64,000 nt of DNA from Halorubrum laminariae (GTDB lineage: Archaea > Halobacteriota > Halobacteria > Halobacteriales > Haloferacaceae). Positions 51,959-61,115 of this stretch are shown piece after piece. The stretch lies in the NCBI RefSeq assembly GCF_024494655.1, contig NZ_JANHDL010000005.1:1-64000 (forward strand). The letters run 5' to 3'. Made by a program: the position numbers and the translations under genes. Under the pieces are notes generated by a model. It had not been told where the DNA came from and ran no database searches. It saw nothing but the letters and a program-made list of their open reading frames with translations. The first letter of the stretch is position 1. Each line of letters begins with the position of its first letter.

Positions 51959-52867
51959 ATGGCAGAGGCCACGGATCTGGCGGATCTGAAGCGGGGGACT
52001 GACCTAGTCAAGCGCGGCTTCGCGCAGATGCAGAAGGGCGGCGTGATCATGGACGTCGTCACCCGCGAGCAGGCGCGGATAGCGGAGGACGCCGGAGCGG
52101 TCGCGGTGATGGCGCTTGAGGCCGTCCCCGCCGACATTCGCAAGCGCGGCGGCGTCGCCCGGATGCCCGACCCCAGCAACGTCACCGAGATCATCGACGA
52201 GGTCTCCATCCCGGTGATGGGGAAGTCGCGGATCGGCCACCGCAAGGAGGCGGAGATCCTGGAGTCGCTCGGTGTCGACATGATCGACGAGTCGGAGGTG
52301 CTCACGCCCGCCGACGACGAGTACCACATCGACAAACGGGAGTTCGCGTCCCCGTTCGTCTGCGGTGCCCGCAGCCTCCCCGAAGCGCTCCGGCGAATCC
52401 GCGAGGGCGCGGCGATGATCCGGACGAAGGGCGAGGCCGGCACCGGCGATGTGAACCAAGCCGTCCACCATCAGCGCACCATCAAAAACCAGATCCGCAC
52501 GCTCACCGGACTGAACTACGAGGAGCGCGAGGCGTGGGCCCGCGATCACGGCGCGCCCCGCGACCTAGTCCACGAGACCGCTGAGGCCGGACGCCTCCCC
52601 GTCGTCAACTTCGCCGCAGGCGGTATCGCGACGCCGGCGGACGCCGCGCTGATGATGTACCACGGCTGTGACGGCATCTTCGTCGGCTCCGGCATCTTCG
52701 GCGCGGAGGACCCCGTCGAGATGGGAAACGCGATCGTCGAAGCCGTCAACAACTGGGACGACCCCGACGAACTCGCCGACATCGCGAGCGGGATCGGCAA
52801 GGGGATGAAAGGGCAATCGAACGCCGACATCCCCGAGGAAGAGCAGCTGCAGGGACGCGGCGTCTGA
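51959..52867 (+). CDS. pdxS: Pyridoxal 5'-phosphate synthase lyase subunit PdxS
   Basis: A 302-residue PdxS (SNZ family). It condenses ribose 5-phosphate, glyceraldehyde 3-phosphate and ammonia from PdxT to pyridoxal phosphate. Hallmarks are [52 protein letters not shown] at residues 18-69 and the catalytic lysines in [10 protein letters not shown] (about 82) and [11 protein letters not shown] (about 155-165). [12 protein letters not shown] (about 238) binds phosphate. Length and start match the family. The pdxT partner is not in the window. Confidence 0.97.
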   Translation: MAEATDLADLKRGTDLVKRGFAQMQKGGVIMDVVTREQARIAEDAGAVAVMALEAVPADIRKRGGVARMPDPSNVTEIIDEVSIPVMGKSRIGHRKEAEILESLGVDMIDESEVLTPADDEYHIDKREFASPFVCGARSLPEALRRIREGAAMIRTKGEAGTGDVNQAVHHQRTIKNQIRTLTGLNYEEREAWARDHGAPRDLVHETAEAGRLPVVNFAAGGIATPADAALMMYHGCDGIFVGSGIFGAEDPVEMGNAIVEAVNNWDDPDELADIASGIGKGMKGQSNADIPEEEQLQGRGV

Positions 52868-52948
52868 TTGGATCGGTCGTCGCCGTCGTCTCCATCGGCG
52901 GCGCGATGGCTTCTTGCGGCGTCAGCCCTAGACTCTCGCGACGGCAAC

Positions 52949-55429
52949 TCACTCCGAGACTACGCTGCGGGCGGAGTTCGTGACCACGAGAACGCTGCTC
53001 GTCGCCATCGCGAGCGCCGCGAGGAGGGGGTTGAGAACGCCCGCGACGGCCAGCGGAATCGCGACCGCGTTGTAACAGAACGCCCAGCCGAGATTCTGTT
53101 TGAGCCGTCGGTTCGTCCCGCGTGTGACCGCGAACAGCTCCGGAACGGCCGAGAGACGGTCGTCGAGCAGCACGGCGTCCGCGGCGTCGGCCGCGAGGTC
53201 GGTCCCGCTCGCAATGGAGACGCCGACGTCGGCGGCCGCGAGCGCCGGCGCGTCGTTGCTCCCGTCGCCGACCATTGCGACGCGCTCCGTCGCGGCGAGC
53301 CGCCGCACTGTCTCGGCTTTCCCCTCCGGCGGGACCTCGGTGAACACCTCGTCGATGGTCGCGTGCGCCTCGAACCGCCGGGCCGCCTCGGGGGCGTCGC
53401 CGGTGAGCACGACGACGCGGCGACCGTCGGCCGCGAGGTCGTCGACGACCGCCTCCCATCCGTCCCGGACCTCGTCGCCGACGACGAGGACGCCCCGCAC
53501 CGCGCCGTCCCACCCGACGTACACCGGGACGGTGCCGTCGCGCTCTGCGGCCGTCCCGGCCGCCACCAGCGCGTCCGGGATGCGCCACGACTCGCCCGCG
53601 AACAGCGACCGATGCCCGACGACGACATCTGACCCCTCCACGCGACCCGAGACCCCCCGATCGGTCACCTCGACAGTGGCGGCCGACGCTGCCACCGAAC
53701 CGGAGTCGTCGGTCCCGGCCGCCGCCCCGCCGTCTGCGACCGCCGGTCGCCCGTCCGGTCGGTCCGATCCGTCCGCCTCGCCGTCCCCCGCCACTCCCTC
53801 GACTATCGCCTCCGCGATCGGGTGCGACGAGGCACGTTCTACCGCGGCGGCGCGCCGGCGGACGGTCTCGGCATCGACTGCGACGGTGTCGTCCGCCGTG
53901 TTGCCGGCGGCGGAATCGACCGACACCGCGTCGGTATCGTCGAGCGTGACCGTATCGAGCAGCCGCATCTCGCCGTCGGTGAGCGTCCCCGTCTTATCGA
54001 GGACGACCGTGTCGACATCCGCGGCGTCCTCGAAGACGGCGTCGGAGACGATCACGATCCCGCGGCGCGCGGCGTCGCGGATCCCCGCGGCGACCGCGAG
54101 CGGCGTCGCGAGGCCGAGCGCGCACGGACACGAGACGATGAGCACCGTGAGTCCGACGAGCGCGGCGTTCGTCGGCGATTCGCCGAGCGCGACGGTCGCC
54201 CCCGCCGCCAGAACCGCGACGACGACGACGAGCGGGACGAATACGGTCGCGAGCCTGTCGACAAGCCGCTGGACCCCGGAGCGGGAGCTCTGGATCTCCC
54301 ACAACAGGCGGACGAGGGTGTCGAGCGTGCTCGTGGCGTCGTCGCCGACCTCGACGACGACCGGCGCGTCCGTCACCACCGTCCCGCCGCGCACGACGTC
54401 GCCCTCGCGTTTCGTCGCCGGCAGCGACTCGCCCGTGACGAGCGCCTCGTCGACGGCGGCGGTCCCCTCGACGACGGTCCCGTCGAGCGGCACGCGCTCG
54501 CCGGGGCGAACGAGCAGGCGGTCGCCGGGATCGACCGCATCCACCGAGACCGACTCGCCGGCCTCGGTCCGGACCTCGCGGTCCCTCGCGGTCGTCAACT
54601 CGCTGAGGACGCCCGTCGCGCGTCGTTTGATCCGCGACTCGTAGTGGGTGCCCGCGGTGACGACGAGAATGACGGCGATCGTCACGTCGAAGTAGAGATC
54701 GGTCCGACCGAGAAACATCGCGAGCGTGCTGTACGCGTACGAACTCACCGCCGCAAGCGACACCAACAGGTCCATGTTCGGCTGGCGCGCGCGGAGGCTG
54801 ACGTACGCGCCCCTGAGTATTGGATATCCGGTGTAAAACAGGACGATGGAGGCAAACACCCACACCTGCGCGAACAGGTAGGTGCCCGAGACCCCGCCGA
54901 TGTCGACGAGTGGGTCGAATCCGAAGTAGGTCGGGTATAAAAAGAGGACGTACCACACCATCGCCATCATCCCGAAGAACCCGCCGCCGATGAGGAACCG
55001 GACGACTGCGGCACCGTCGCTGTCGGAGTCCGGGTCCGCCCGGTCGCTCGCGGAGTAGCCGGCGACCGACAGCCGCTCCGGAAGCTCCTCGGCGGTCACG
55101 GCGTCTGGGTCGTAGTCGACCCGGATCGTGTCCGTCGCGTAGCTCGCCTCGGCGGCCGCGACGCCCGGCTGTTCGCCCGCCGTCATCTCCAGGAACGACT
55201 CGCAGGTGGCACAGTGCATCCCGTCGACGTGGAGGAACGTCGTCTCCCCGTCGAAGTCGTCGTCGGGTTCCGCGTCTGGGCGGCGCTCCTCGACGAGGTC
55301 GAGGTCGTCGGCGTCGTCGAGCGAACGCGCGACGGCGAGACACCCCCGACAGCAGAACTCGCCGTCGACATCGGGAGCGGTGTGGGGATCGGCTCCCGTC
55401 GGCAGATCACAGAGCGTGCAACTTGTCAT
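52949..55429 (-). CDS. Heavy-metal (copper) P-type ATPase, CcoI/FixI-like
   Basis: An 826-residue P1B-type ATPase. The N-terminal Cys cluster CTLCDLP ... FCCRGCLAVA (residues 4-33) is typical of CcoI/FixI. A heavy-metal-associated domain has GMHCATCESFLE (about 68-79). Transmembrane CPC is in VSCPCALGLATPLA, the phosphorylation site in VVLDKTGTLTDGE, the HP motif in SSHPIAEAI, and the hinge MVGDGSNDAPAL. CcoI-type pumps supply copper for terminal oxidase assembly, and here the gene lies directly beside a ba3-type oxidase operon, supporting that role. Perfect 24-bp tandem repeats lie 43-90 nt upstream. Confidence 0.92.
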   Translation of the reverse strand: MTSCTLCDLPTGADPHTAPDVDGEFCCRGCLAVARSLDDADDLDLVEERRPDAEPDDDFDGETTFLHVDGMHCATCESFLEMTAGEQPGVAAAEASYATDTIRVDYDPDAVTAEELPERLSVAGYSASDRADPDSDSDGAAVVRFLIGGGFFGMMAMVWYVLFLYPTYFGFDPLVDIGGVSGTYLFAQVWVFASIVLFYTGYPILRGAYVSLRARQPNMDLLVSLAAVSSYAYSTLAMFLGRTDLYFDVTIAVILVVTAGTHYESRIKRRATGVLSELTTARDREVRTEAGESVSVDAVDPGDRLLVRPGERVPLDGTVVEGTAAVDEALVTGESLPATKREGDVVRGGTVVTDAPVVVEVGDDATSTLDTLVRLLWEIQSSRSGVQRLVDRLATVFVPLVVVVAVLAAGATVALGESPTNAALVGLTVLIVSCPCALGLATPLAVAAGIRDAARRGIVIVSDAVFEDAADVDTVVLDKTGTLTDGEMRLLDTVTLDDTDAVSVDSAAGNTADDTVAVDAETVRRRAAAVERASSHPIAEAIVEGVAGDGEADGSDRPDGRPAVADGGAAAGTDDSGSVAASAATVEVTDRGVSGRVEGSDVVVGHRSLFAGESWRIPDALVAAGTAAERDGTVPVYVGWDGAVRGVLVVGDEVRDGWEAVVDDLAADGRRVVVLTGDAPEAARRFEAHATIDEVFTEVPPEGKAETVRRLAATERVAMVGDGSNDAPALAAADVGVSIASGTDLAADAADAVLLDDRLSAVPELFAVTRGTNRRLKQNLGWAFCYNAVAIPLAVAGVLNPLLAALAMATSSVLVVTNSARSVVSE

Positions 55430-55471
55430 GCGGTGTCGTGCTCTCGGAGATCGCTGGACCGAGCGACCGCG

Positions 55472-55519
55472 GTTTCGTCCGCAGGTACGTTCGTTGTTTC
55501 GTCCGCAGGTACGTTCGTT
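55472..55519. repeat. Perfect 24-bp tandem repeat upstream of the copper ATPase
   Basis: Units 55472-55495 and 55496-55519 are identical and both contain GTCCGCAGGTACGTTCGTT. They lie 43-90 nt ahead of the ATPase start and about 60 bp beyond the stop of the 65-aa gene. They may be metal-responsive regulator sites or a slippage duplication. Confidence 0.65.
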
Positions 55520-55580
55520 ATGTGTCGTGTGTGCGTGTCCGTTTACGTATGTCGCGTGAGCTACCCGCCTCTACGGGGCG

Positions 55581-55778
55581 TCACGCCTCGTCCGTACTCG
55601 CGCTTCCGCCGAACGGACCGAGGCTACCCCCGGTGGCGACCCGAAGGCTTCCCCAGATGAGGAGCACGTTCACGAGCGTGATCGCCACGACGAATTCCGC
55701 GCGGTCGGCGATGAACACCACGGCGGGAACGAGTCCACCCAACACCAGCAACAGCGCCTGTTGGAGCGAGAAGTCCAT
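55581..55778 (-). CDS. Small two-helix membrane protein next to the oxidase (65 aa)
   Basis: A 65-residue protein, MDFSLQQALLLVLGGLVPAV at the start, with hydrophobic segments at about residues 5-22 and 28-45 and an acidic C-terminus. It is divergent from the cba operon across the palindrome at 55818-55836 and lies between it and the copper ATPase on the ATPase strand. It may be an assembly factor or small subunit. The start at 55778 was preferred because longer frames overlie the divergent promoter region. Confidence 0.7.
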   Translation of the reverse strand: MDFSLQQALLLVLGGLVPAVVFIADRAEFVVAITLVNVLLIWGSLRVATGGSLGPFGGSASTDEA

Positions 55779-55817
55779 ACGGGAAGGCGGGGGGCCTGCG
55801 TCATAGGTAACGGCAAA

Positions 55818-55836
55818 GTTCCCACGTCGTGGGAAC
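55818..55836. promoter_or_regulatory. Perfect 19-bp palindrome between the oxidase operon and the copper-pump side
   Basis: GTTCCCACGTCGTGGGAAC has 9-bp perfect arms and a single central base. It lies just ahead of the TATA-like cgtatatgg (about 55845-55852) of the operon starting at 55877, and 40 bp before the divergent start at 55778. It is a strong operator candidate for both. Confidence 0.65.
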
Positions 55837-55876
55837 GAGTCGATCGTATATGGCCGGGTACGTGTAACCCCTCTCC

Positions 55877-56050
55877 ATGGGTCAAAACGAGACCGCACAC
55901 GCCGCAGACGACGTGGGCGGTGACGACGCGGAGTTCGATCCGATCGGCACGCTCACGCTCATCGGGATCTACTTCGCGATCCTCGTGTTGTCGTGGGTGT
56001 ACATCTACTACATCGAGTTCCTCGGACGCGATCTCGTCGTCGTGGGGTGA
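55877..56050 (+). CDS. ba3-type terminal oxidase small subunit (CbaD-like, 57 aa)
   Basis: A 57-residue protein with an acidic N-terminus and one transmembrane helix (about residues 26-47, ending VLSWVYIYYIEF). This corresponds to the single-helix subunit IIa/CbaD of ba3-type oxidases. It is the first gene of the operon, followed after 7 bp by subunit II. The ATG at 55877 has a TATA-like box about 27 nt upstream. Confidence 0.75.
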   Translation: MGQNETAHAADDVGGDDAEFDPIGTLTLIGIYFAILVLSWVYIYYIEFLGRDLVVVG

Positions 56051-56057
56051 TCACGGT

Positions 56058-56570
56058 ATGCATATTCACGCGTACGAGAAGCTCTGGCTCGCGTGTTCCG
56101 TCCTGTTAATCCTGTTTCTCATCGGCACGGTCACGTACGGGGCGGTCGGGCCGGGCGTGGCGATGGTGGCGGACAGCGAGCAGCCGATCGACGCACAGAA
56201 CCTCGACGAGAGCGAGCGGTTCGCCGACCCCGGCGTCGAGCAGGTCGGTGAAAATGAGTACGCGGCGTACGTTGTTGCCCGTCAGTTCAGCTTCCAGCCC
56301 GACCCCATCGTCGTTCCGGCCGACAGCACGGTGACGTTCTACGTCACCTCCGCAGATGTGATCCACGGCTTCGAGGTCGTCGGCACCAACGCCAACACGA
56401 TGGTGATTCCGGGCGAGATCTCGACGCTCACCGTCGAGACCGACGAGCCGCAGGAGTACGGACTCATCTGTAACGAGTACTGTGGCGCGGCACACCACGC
56501 GATGGAGGGGAAAGTCAACGTTGTCAGTCAGTCCGAGTTCGAGTCCCAGCAGAGGGGTGACGGCGAATGA
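56058..56570 (+). CDS. cbaB: Cytochrome c oxidase subunit II, ba3-type
   Basis: A 170-residue subunit II. One N-terminal transmembrane helix (about 10-32) is followed by the CuA cupredoxin domain. Ligands are visible in DVIHGFEVVGTN (His about 113) and the CuA loop ICNEYCGAAHHAM (Cys about 148 and 152, His 156, Met 159). It passes electrons from a halocyanin-type copper protein to subunit I. It overlaps the subunit I gene by ATGA. Confidence 0.93.
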   Translation: MHIHAYEKLWLACSVLLILFLIGTVTYGAVGPGVAMVADSEQPIDAQNLDESERFADPGVEQVGENEYAAYVVARQFSFQPDPIVVPADSTVTFYVTSADVIHGFEVVGTNANTMVIPGEISTLTVETDEPQEYGLICNEYCGAAHHAMEGKVNVVSQSEFESQQRGDGE

Positions 56571-58360
56571 GCGACGCGCTCGAAGGCGACCGGAGCTTCG
56601 TGGACAAGTTCCCACAGGAGGCGCGGATCGTCAGGTCCGCACTCCTCGGGTCCTTCCTCGCGCTCTTTTTGGGGGCGGTGTTCGGGATCATTCAGACGCT
56701 CCACCGGACCGGGATCTTCCGGGGGATCATCTCGTCGACCGACTACTACACCTCCCTGACCGCCCACGGCGTGTTCTTGGCGCTCAGCTTCACGACGTTC
56801 TTCCTCGTCGGGCTGTTCACGTGGGCGCTCACGCGGAGCCTCGACCGACCGCTCATCAACATCAAGATCACGTGGACGTGGTACCTCATGATGGCGATTG
56901 GGATGACGATGACCGGGATCTCGATCCTCGCCGGCCTCGTCGACTCGATCGAGATGAGCGCCGACGTTCTCTTCACCTTCTACGCGCCGCTGCAGGCGCA
57001 CCCGATGTTCTACGCCGGGCTCGCCGTGTTCATCGTCGGGTCGTGGATCGCCGGCGCGGACTGGTTCCGGACGTTCCTCGCGTGGAAGCGCGAGCACCCC
57101 GACGAGCGGATCCCACTGCAGACGTTCATGGTGTTGACGACGATGGCGATGTGGTACATCGCGTCGTCCGCCGTGGCCGCCTCGGTGCTGATCTTCCTCC
57201 TGCCGTGGTCGCTCGGCTTCATCGACCAAGTGAATCCGACGCTCACCCGGACACTGTTCTGGTTCTTCGGCCACCCAGTCGTCTACTTCTGGCTGATGCC
57301 GGCGTACCTGCTCTGGTACACCGTGTTACCGAAGCTCGCCGGGGGCCGGCTGTTCAGCGACCCGCTCGCGCGGGTCGTCTTCGTGTTGTTCCTCCTGCTT
57401 TCGACCCCAGTCGGGATCCACCACCAGTACCTCGACCCCGGCATCGCGGAGGGGTTCAAGTTCATCTCGATGACGAACACGATGTTCCTGCTGTTGCCGA
57501 GCCTGCTCACGGCGTTCACGGTGGTCGCGAGCGTCGAGTACGGCGCTCGCCAGCGCGGCGGGACGGGGCTGCTCGGCTGGCTCACAGATCTCCCGTGGCG
57601 CAAGCCGGAGTTCACCGGGATGATGCTCGCCGGGCTGATGTTCGCGGCCGGCGGGTTCTCCGGGATGGTGAACGCCGGGATGAACATCAACTACATGATC
57701 CACAACACGATCTGGGTCCCCGGGCACTTCCACCTCACCGTGGGGACCGCGGTCGCGCTGACGTTCATGGCGGCGACCTACTGGATCTGGCCGCAGATAT
57801 CGAACAAGCCAATCTACAGCCGGACGATCGGGCTGTTCCAAGTCGTCCTCTGGTTCATCGGCATGGCGCTCATGTCCAACGCGATGCACGCGCAGGGGAT
57901 CTTGGGCGTCCCGCGACGGACCGCAGAGCCGGAGTACTCGGGCTTCGACTACCCGACGATGTTCGGCGGCTTCGAGGAGCTCAACATCCAGATCGCGATC
58001 GGCGGGACGCTGCTTTTCGTCTCGACCGTGCTGTTCATCGCGAACCTTGTGCTCACCATGGGGAATCCGAAGGTCTCCGGGCTCGCGGACCCGTTACCGC
58101 CCGCACTGTCCGGTCCCGACGACGCCCCACAGGTTCTCGACAACCTCCGGCTGTGGGTCGGGATCGCGCTCACGCTCGTCGTCCTCGCGTACGCGCTCCC
58201 GATCGCGGCGATCATCAACCGGGGTGGACTGCTCGGCTCGGGCGTCGGCACGTATCCCGTGTGGCTCGCGCCCGCGCTCGACCCGCTTTTGAACGCCGTC
58301 GCTCCCCTCGCTGACACCGTACGCGACGCGGCGGCCGCACTCGTCGGGGTGGTGCGATGA
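56567..58360 (+). CDS. cbaA: Cytochrome c oxidase subunit I, ba3-type
   Basis: A 597-residue heme-copper oxidase catalytic subunit with about 13-14 helices. Heme ligand region YTSLTAHGVFLAL (about 62-74), the CuB site WFFGHPVVYFWLMPAYLLWY (about 232-251), the HHQYLDPG motif (about 285), and the heme-ligand helix IWVPGHFHLTVG (about 380-391) are all present. Together with subunit II and two small subunits it forms a B-type proton-pumping terminal oxidase with high oxygen affinity. Confidence 0.95.
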   Translation: MSDALEGDRSFVDKFPQEARIVRSALLGSFLALFLGAVFGIIQTLHRTGIFRGIISSTDYYTSLTAHGVFLALSFTTFFLVGLFTWALTRSLDRPLINIKITWTWYLMMAIGMTMTGISILAGLVDSIEMSADVLFTFYAPLQAHPMFYAGLAVFIVGSWIAGADWFRTFLAWKREHPDERIPLQTFMVLTTMAMWYIASSAVAASVLIFLLPWSLGFIDQVNPTLTRTLFWFFGHPVVYFWLMPAYLLWYTVLPKLAGGRLFSDPLARVVFVLFLLLSTPVGIHHQYLDPGIAEGFKFISMTNTMFLLLPSLLTAFTVVASVEYGARQRGGTGLLGWLTDLPWRKPEFTGMMLAGLMFAAGGFSGMVNAGMNINYMIHNTIWVPGHFHLTVGTAVALTFMAATYWIWPQISNKPIYSRTIGLFQVVLWFIGMALMSNAMHAQGILGVPRRTAEPEYSGFDYPTMFGGFEELNIQIAIGGTLLFVSTVLFIANLVLTMGNPKVSGLADPLPPALSGPDDAPQVLDNLRLWVGIALTLVVLAYALPIAAIINRGGLLGSGVGTYPVWLAPALDPLLNAVAPLADTVRDAAAALVGVVR

Positions 58361-58572
58361 GCCTCGACGTGACGCGCGGCGGCCTGCTCGTGACGCTCGC
58401 CATCTTCGGCGTGATCGTCTACGAGATGCGGACCGTGCTCGATTTTGTCGGGATCGAACTGCCGCTCATCCCGTACATGGCCGCCGTCTTCGCGCTCGCC
58501 GGGCTGACGCTCTGGATCGTCTCGCTTACGGGCGGATGGCGCACCGAGCCGAGCGGCGACGATCCGGCGTAG
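58357..58572 (+). CDS. Small membrane protein of the oxidase operon (71 aa)
   Basis: A 71-residue protein with two hydrophobic helices (about residues 8-24 and 37-58) and a short acidic tail. It overlaps subunit I by ATGA, so it belongs to the cba operon. It matches the position of the additional small subunits (cbaC/cbaE types) in haloarchaeal ba3 oxidases. Function is probably in assembly or stability. Confidence 0.75.
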   Translation: MSLDVTRGGLLVTLAIFGVIVYEMRTVLDFVGIELPLIPYMAAVFALAGLTLWIVSLTGGWRTEPSGDDPA

Positions 58573-58654
58573 CGACGGCGGGTCGTCACTGCGAGGTCAC
58601 CTCTTTCGGCTCGTGCATCGTCAAACAGATTTGTCTACCGACCCGACGTGTCCC

Positions 58655-58921
58655 ATGAAACGAACCCGCGTCACCGTCACGTGTGCCGACTGTTCGATGG
58701 AATCGACACACGAGAAACTCTCCGACGCGCGCGTCGTCCTCGACGATCACGAGTCGACGACGGACCACGACGTGACGTGGGAGATCGAGGCGCTCGCAGC
58801 CGGCGTGACGCGGGCCGGGGCCGACGCGGGCGTCTGCGGTCGTCCGGAGTGTGCCAACGCGGACTCACCGCTCGTCGATCCGCCGCGGCCGGACACGTCA
58901 AAAGGCAGAGACGAACGGTGA
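58655..58921 (+). CDS. Small zinc-binding-type protein (88 aa)
   Basis: An 88-residue protein with CADC near residue 10 and CGRPEC near residue 62, a pair of Cys knuckles likely binding zinc. Between them lies a helical segment (HEKLSDARVVLDDHESTTDHD). It belongs to a haloarchaeal family of unknown role. Start at 58655. It is convergent with the phosphoglucosamine mutase gene. Confidence 0.7.
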   Translation: MKRTRVTVTCADCSMESTHEKLSDARVVLDDHESTTDHDVTWEIEALAAGVTRAGADAGVCGRPECANADSPLVDPPRPDTSKGRDER

Positions 58922-58943
58922 GTAAAAACGGTCGAACCAGGCG

Positions 58944-60308
58944 TTACCGACCGCTCTCGACCGCGACTCGCATGTCCATCGCGAGTTGTTCGGCGCGGTC
59001 GGCGTCGGCGGACTCGGCGTAGATCCGGATCTTCGGCTCCGTGCCCGAGGGGCGCACGAGGACCCACGCGTCGCCGTAGTCGAGCCGGTAGCCGTCGGTG
59101 GTGTTCGGCTCGGCGTCGGCGGTCTCGACGTACGCCCGCGCGGCCGAGAGCATCTCGTCGCGCTCGTCGCCGTCCGCGTACTCGACGTTGAGCCGCACGA
59201 AGTGGTAGTCGGTGTAGGGAGCGACGACCTCGCTCGCGGGAGCGCCGTCGGTGGCCGCGAGCAGTTCGAGGAACCGTGCGCCGATGTACGGCCCGTCGCG
59301 TGAGAGCCGATACGGCGGGAAGAAGACGCCGCCGTTGCCCTCGCCGGCGACCGGAACGGTCGTGCCCTCGGCGTGTAACTCGCGCGTGCGAGTGATGATG
59401 TTCGTCGCGCCGATGGGGGTCAGTTCGAGGTCGGCGTCGTTGGCGTCGCACACGTCGACGAGCCGCTGTGAGACGTTGACCGCGCTGACGACGGCGTCAC
59501 CGGGGGCGAGGCAGACATCGGCCATCGCCGCGAAAGAGGTGTCGCCGTCGATGAACGCGCCCGTCTCGTCAACGAAGACGGCGCGGTCGGCGTCGCCGTC
59601 GTGAGCGATGCCCACGTCGGCGTCGGAGGTCGCGACGAGTCGGGAGAGCGCGTCGAGGTGCTCGGGGACGGGTTCCGACTTTCGACCCGGGAAGTGGCCG
59701 TCCGGCGTCGCGTTCACCGTCAGGACCTCACAGCCCAGTTCGCGGTATATTCGGGGTGACGCCACCGAAGCCGCGCCATGGCCGGGATCGATTGCGACCG
59801 TGAGGTCGGCGTCGGCGATCGCTTCGTGGTCGACCGCGTCGACCAGTTGGTCGACGTAGTCGTCGACGACGCCCTCGACGCTCGTCGTCGCGCCGGCAGT
59901 GCGCCAGTCGGCGTGGTCGTACTCGTCGTCGAGCACGCGACGCTCGACGCGTTCGAGCACGTCGACGGAGAGATCGACGCCGTCGTCGCCGACGAGTTTG
60001 ACCCCGTTGAACTCCGGCGGGTTGTGCGAGGCGGTGACGAGCACGCAGGGGACCGCGGCGGACTCGCAGTAGTTCCCGACCGCCGGCGTCGGGACTACAC
60101 CGAGCCGGTCCACGTCGCAGCCGACGGCGGCGAGCCCGCTCGCGGCCGCGTTGGCGAACAGCTCGCCGGTGGTGCGGGTGTCGCGGGCGACGGCGACGCG
60201 GTCGGCGTCCCACACCGTCCCGGCCGCCTTCGCGATGTCGAGCACGAGCTCCGGCGTGAGGTACCGGAGCGCGACCCCGCGAATGCCGCTGGATCCGAAC
60301 AGCTCCAT
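58944..60308 (-). CDS. glmM: Phosphoglucosamine mutase / phosphohexomutase
   Basis: A 454-residue alpha-D-phosphohexomutase. It begins MELFGSSGIRGVALRYL, has the phosphoserine loop VTASHNPPEFNGVK (Ser about 91), the metal loop GIAHDGDADRAVF (about 231), the sugar loop GEGNGGVFF (about 318) and the phosphate loop RPSGTEPKIRIY (about 420). It converts glucosamine 6-phosphate to the 1-phosphate for UDP-GlcNAc and cell-surface glycans; phosphomannomutase activity is possible. The longer frame to 60467 adds non-homologous residues, so I use the start at 60308. Confidence 0.92.
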   Translation of the reverse strand: MELFGSSGIRGVALRYLTPELVLDIAKAAGTVWDADRVAVARDTRTTGELFANAAASGLAAVGCDVDRLGVVPTPAVGNYCESAAVPCVLVTASHNPPEFNGVKLVGDDGVDLSVDVLERVERRVLDDEYDHADWRTAGATTSVEGVVDDYVDQLVDAVDHEAIADADLTVAIDPGHGAASVASPRIYRELGCEVLTVNATPDGHFPGRKSEPVPEHLDALSRLVATSDADVGIAHDGDADRAVFVDETGAFIDGDTSFAAMADVCLAPGDAVVSAVNVSQRLVDVCDANDADLELTPIGATNIITRTRELHAEGTTVPVAGEGNGGVFFPPYRLSRDGPYIGARFLELLAATDGAPASEVVAPYTDYHFVRLNVEYADGDERDEMLSAARAYVETADAEPNTTDGYRLDYGDAWVLVRPSGTEPKIRIYAESADADRAEQLAMDMRVAVESGR

Positions 60309-60475
60309 GACCAGCCATGGACCACCCGACGGGAAAGCGGTTCCGAACCGGGTGGGCTGCGGGAAGGCGGCGCGGGAGGTCGGTGTCGGCGATTGCGGCG
60401 CAGTCGGGACGGTAGTTACGGCGCGTCCGCGTGTGGCTCCGTGCGGTTCAAACCCGTGCCGCCCCACCTGATCGC

Positions 60476-61072
60476 ATGGACCGCACGCGACGCGATCTGT
60501 TGGGACGGGGAGCCCTCGCCGCGATCGGCACGGTCGGCCTCGCCGGGTGTCTCGACTTCGCGGCCGGCGACGGCCCGCAGGGCCCCGAGGGGACGCCGGA
60601 GACGCTGACCTGCGAAGACGACGCCTTCGACCGGCTCGATCCCCCGATCGACGGCCCAGTTGAGGGAACGCTCGTCGACACGCCCTCGACGCGGCTGGAG
60701 CTGTCGAGCGAGGGCTCCGCGGAGACCTACGGTCAGTCGGTCCGCGTCGTCCTGCGGAACACCGGCGACGCGGCGACGACGACGCTCGGCGAGCACGCGT
60801 ACGCCATACAGCGCGAGACGGCGTCTGGCTGGCTCGACGTTAGAGGGTCGACGACGGGCGAGACGGCCGAACTCCCGCAGGCGGAAGAGGCATTTGAGAC
60901 GACCGGGGCGTACAGCTGGGAGATACGGCTCGACGAGTCGGCGATCGCGTCTGCGGTCCCCGACCTCGATCTCGAGGTCTGCCCGCCGCTCGGACCGGGG
61001 ACGCACCGGTTCGTCTACTGGGGTGCCGTCGACGCGCCGCCGCTCGGCGTCGAGTTCGATCTGATCGGGTAG
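60476..61072 (+). CDS. Tat-exported lipoprotein of unknown function
   Basis: A 198-residue exported protein. The Tat signal is MDRTRRDLLGRGALAAIGTV with lipobox LAGC (Cys about 23). A beta-rich domain follows, with RVVLRNTGDAATTTLGEHAYAIQRETASGW (about 84-113), resembling immunoglobulin-like or intracellular-proteinase-inhibitor folds. Its Cys residues at about 45 and 180 could pair. ATG 60476 gives the intact signal; the upstream in-frame start does not. No partner is adjacent. Confidence 0.75.
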   Translation: MDRTRRDLLGRGALAAIGTVGLAGCLDFAAGDGPQGPEGTPETLTCEDDAFDRLDPPIDGPVEGTLVDTPSTRLELSSEGSAETYGQSVRVVLRNTGDAATTTLGEHAYAIQRETASGWLDVRGSTTGETAELPQAEEAFETTGAYSWEIRLDESAIASAVPDLDLEVCPPLGPGTHRFVYWGAVDAPPLGVEFDLIG

Positions 61073-61115
61073 GCCAGTCTGGTCGGATGAAGCGGCCCGA
61101 GTGGGACAAATCGGA

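Noticed and set aside
60431..60475. Longer start for the Tat lipoprotein
   Set aside because: The extra 15 residues would bury the twin-arginine signal; the ATG at 60476 puts it at the N-terminus.
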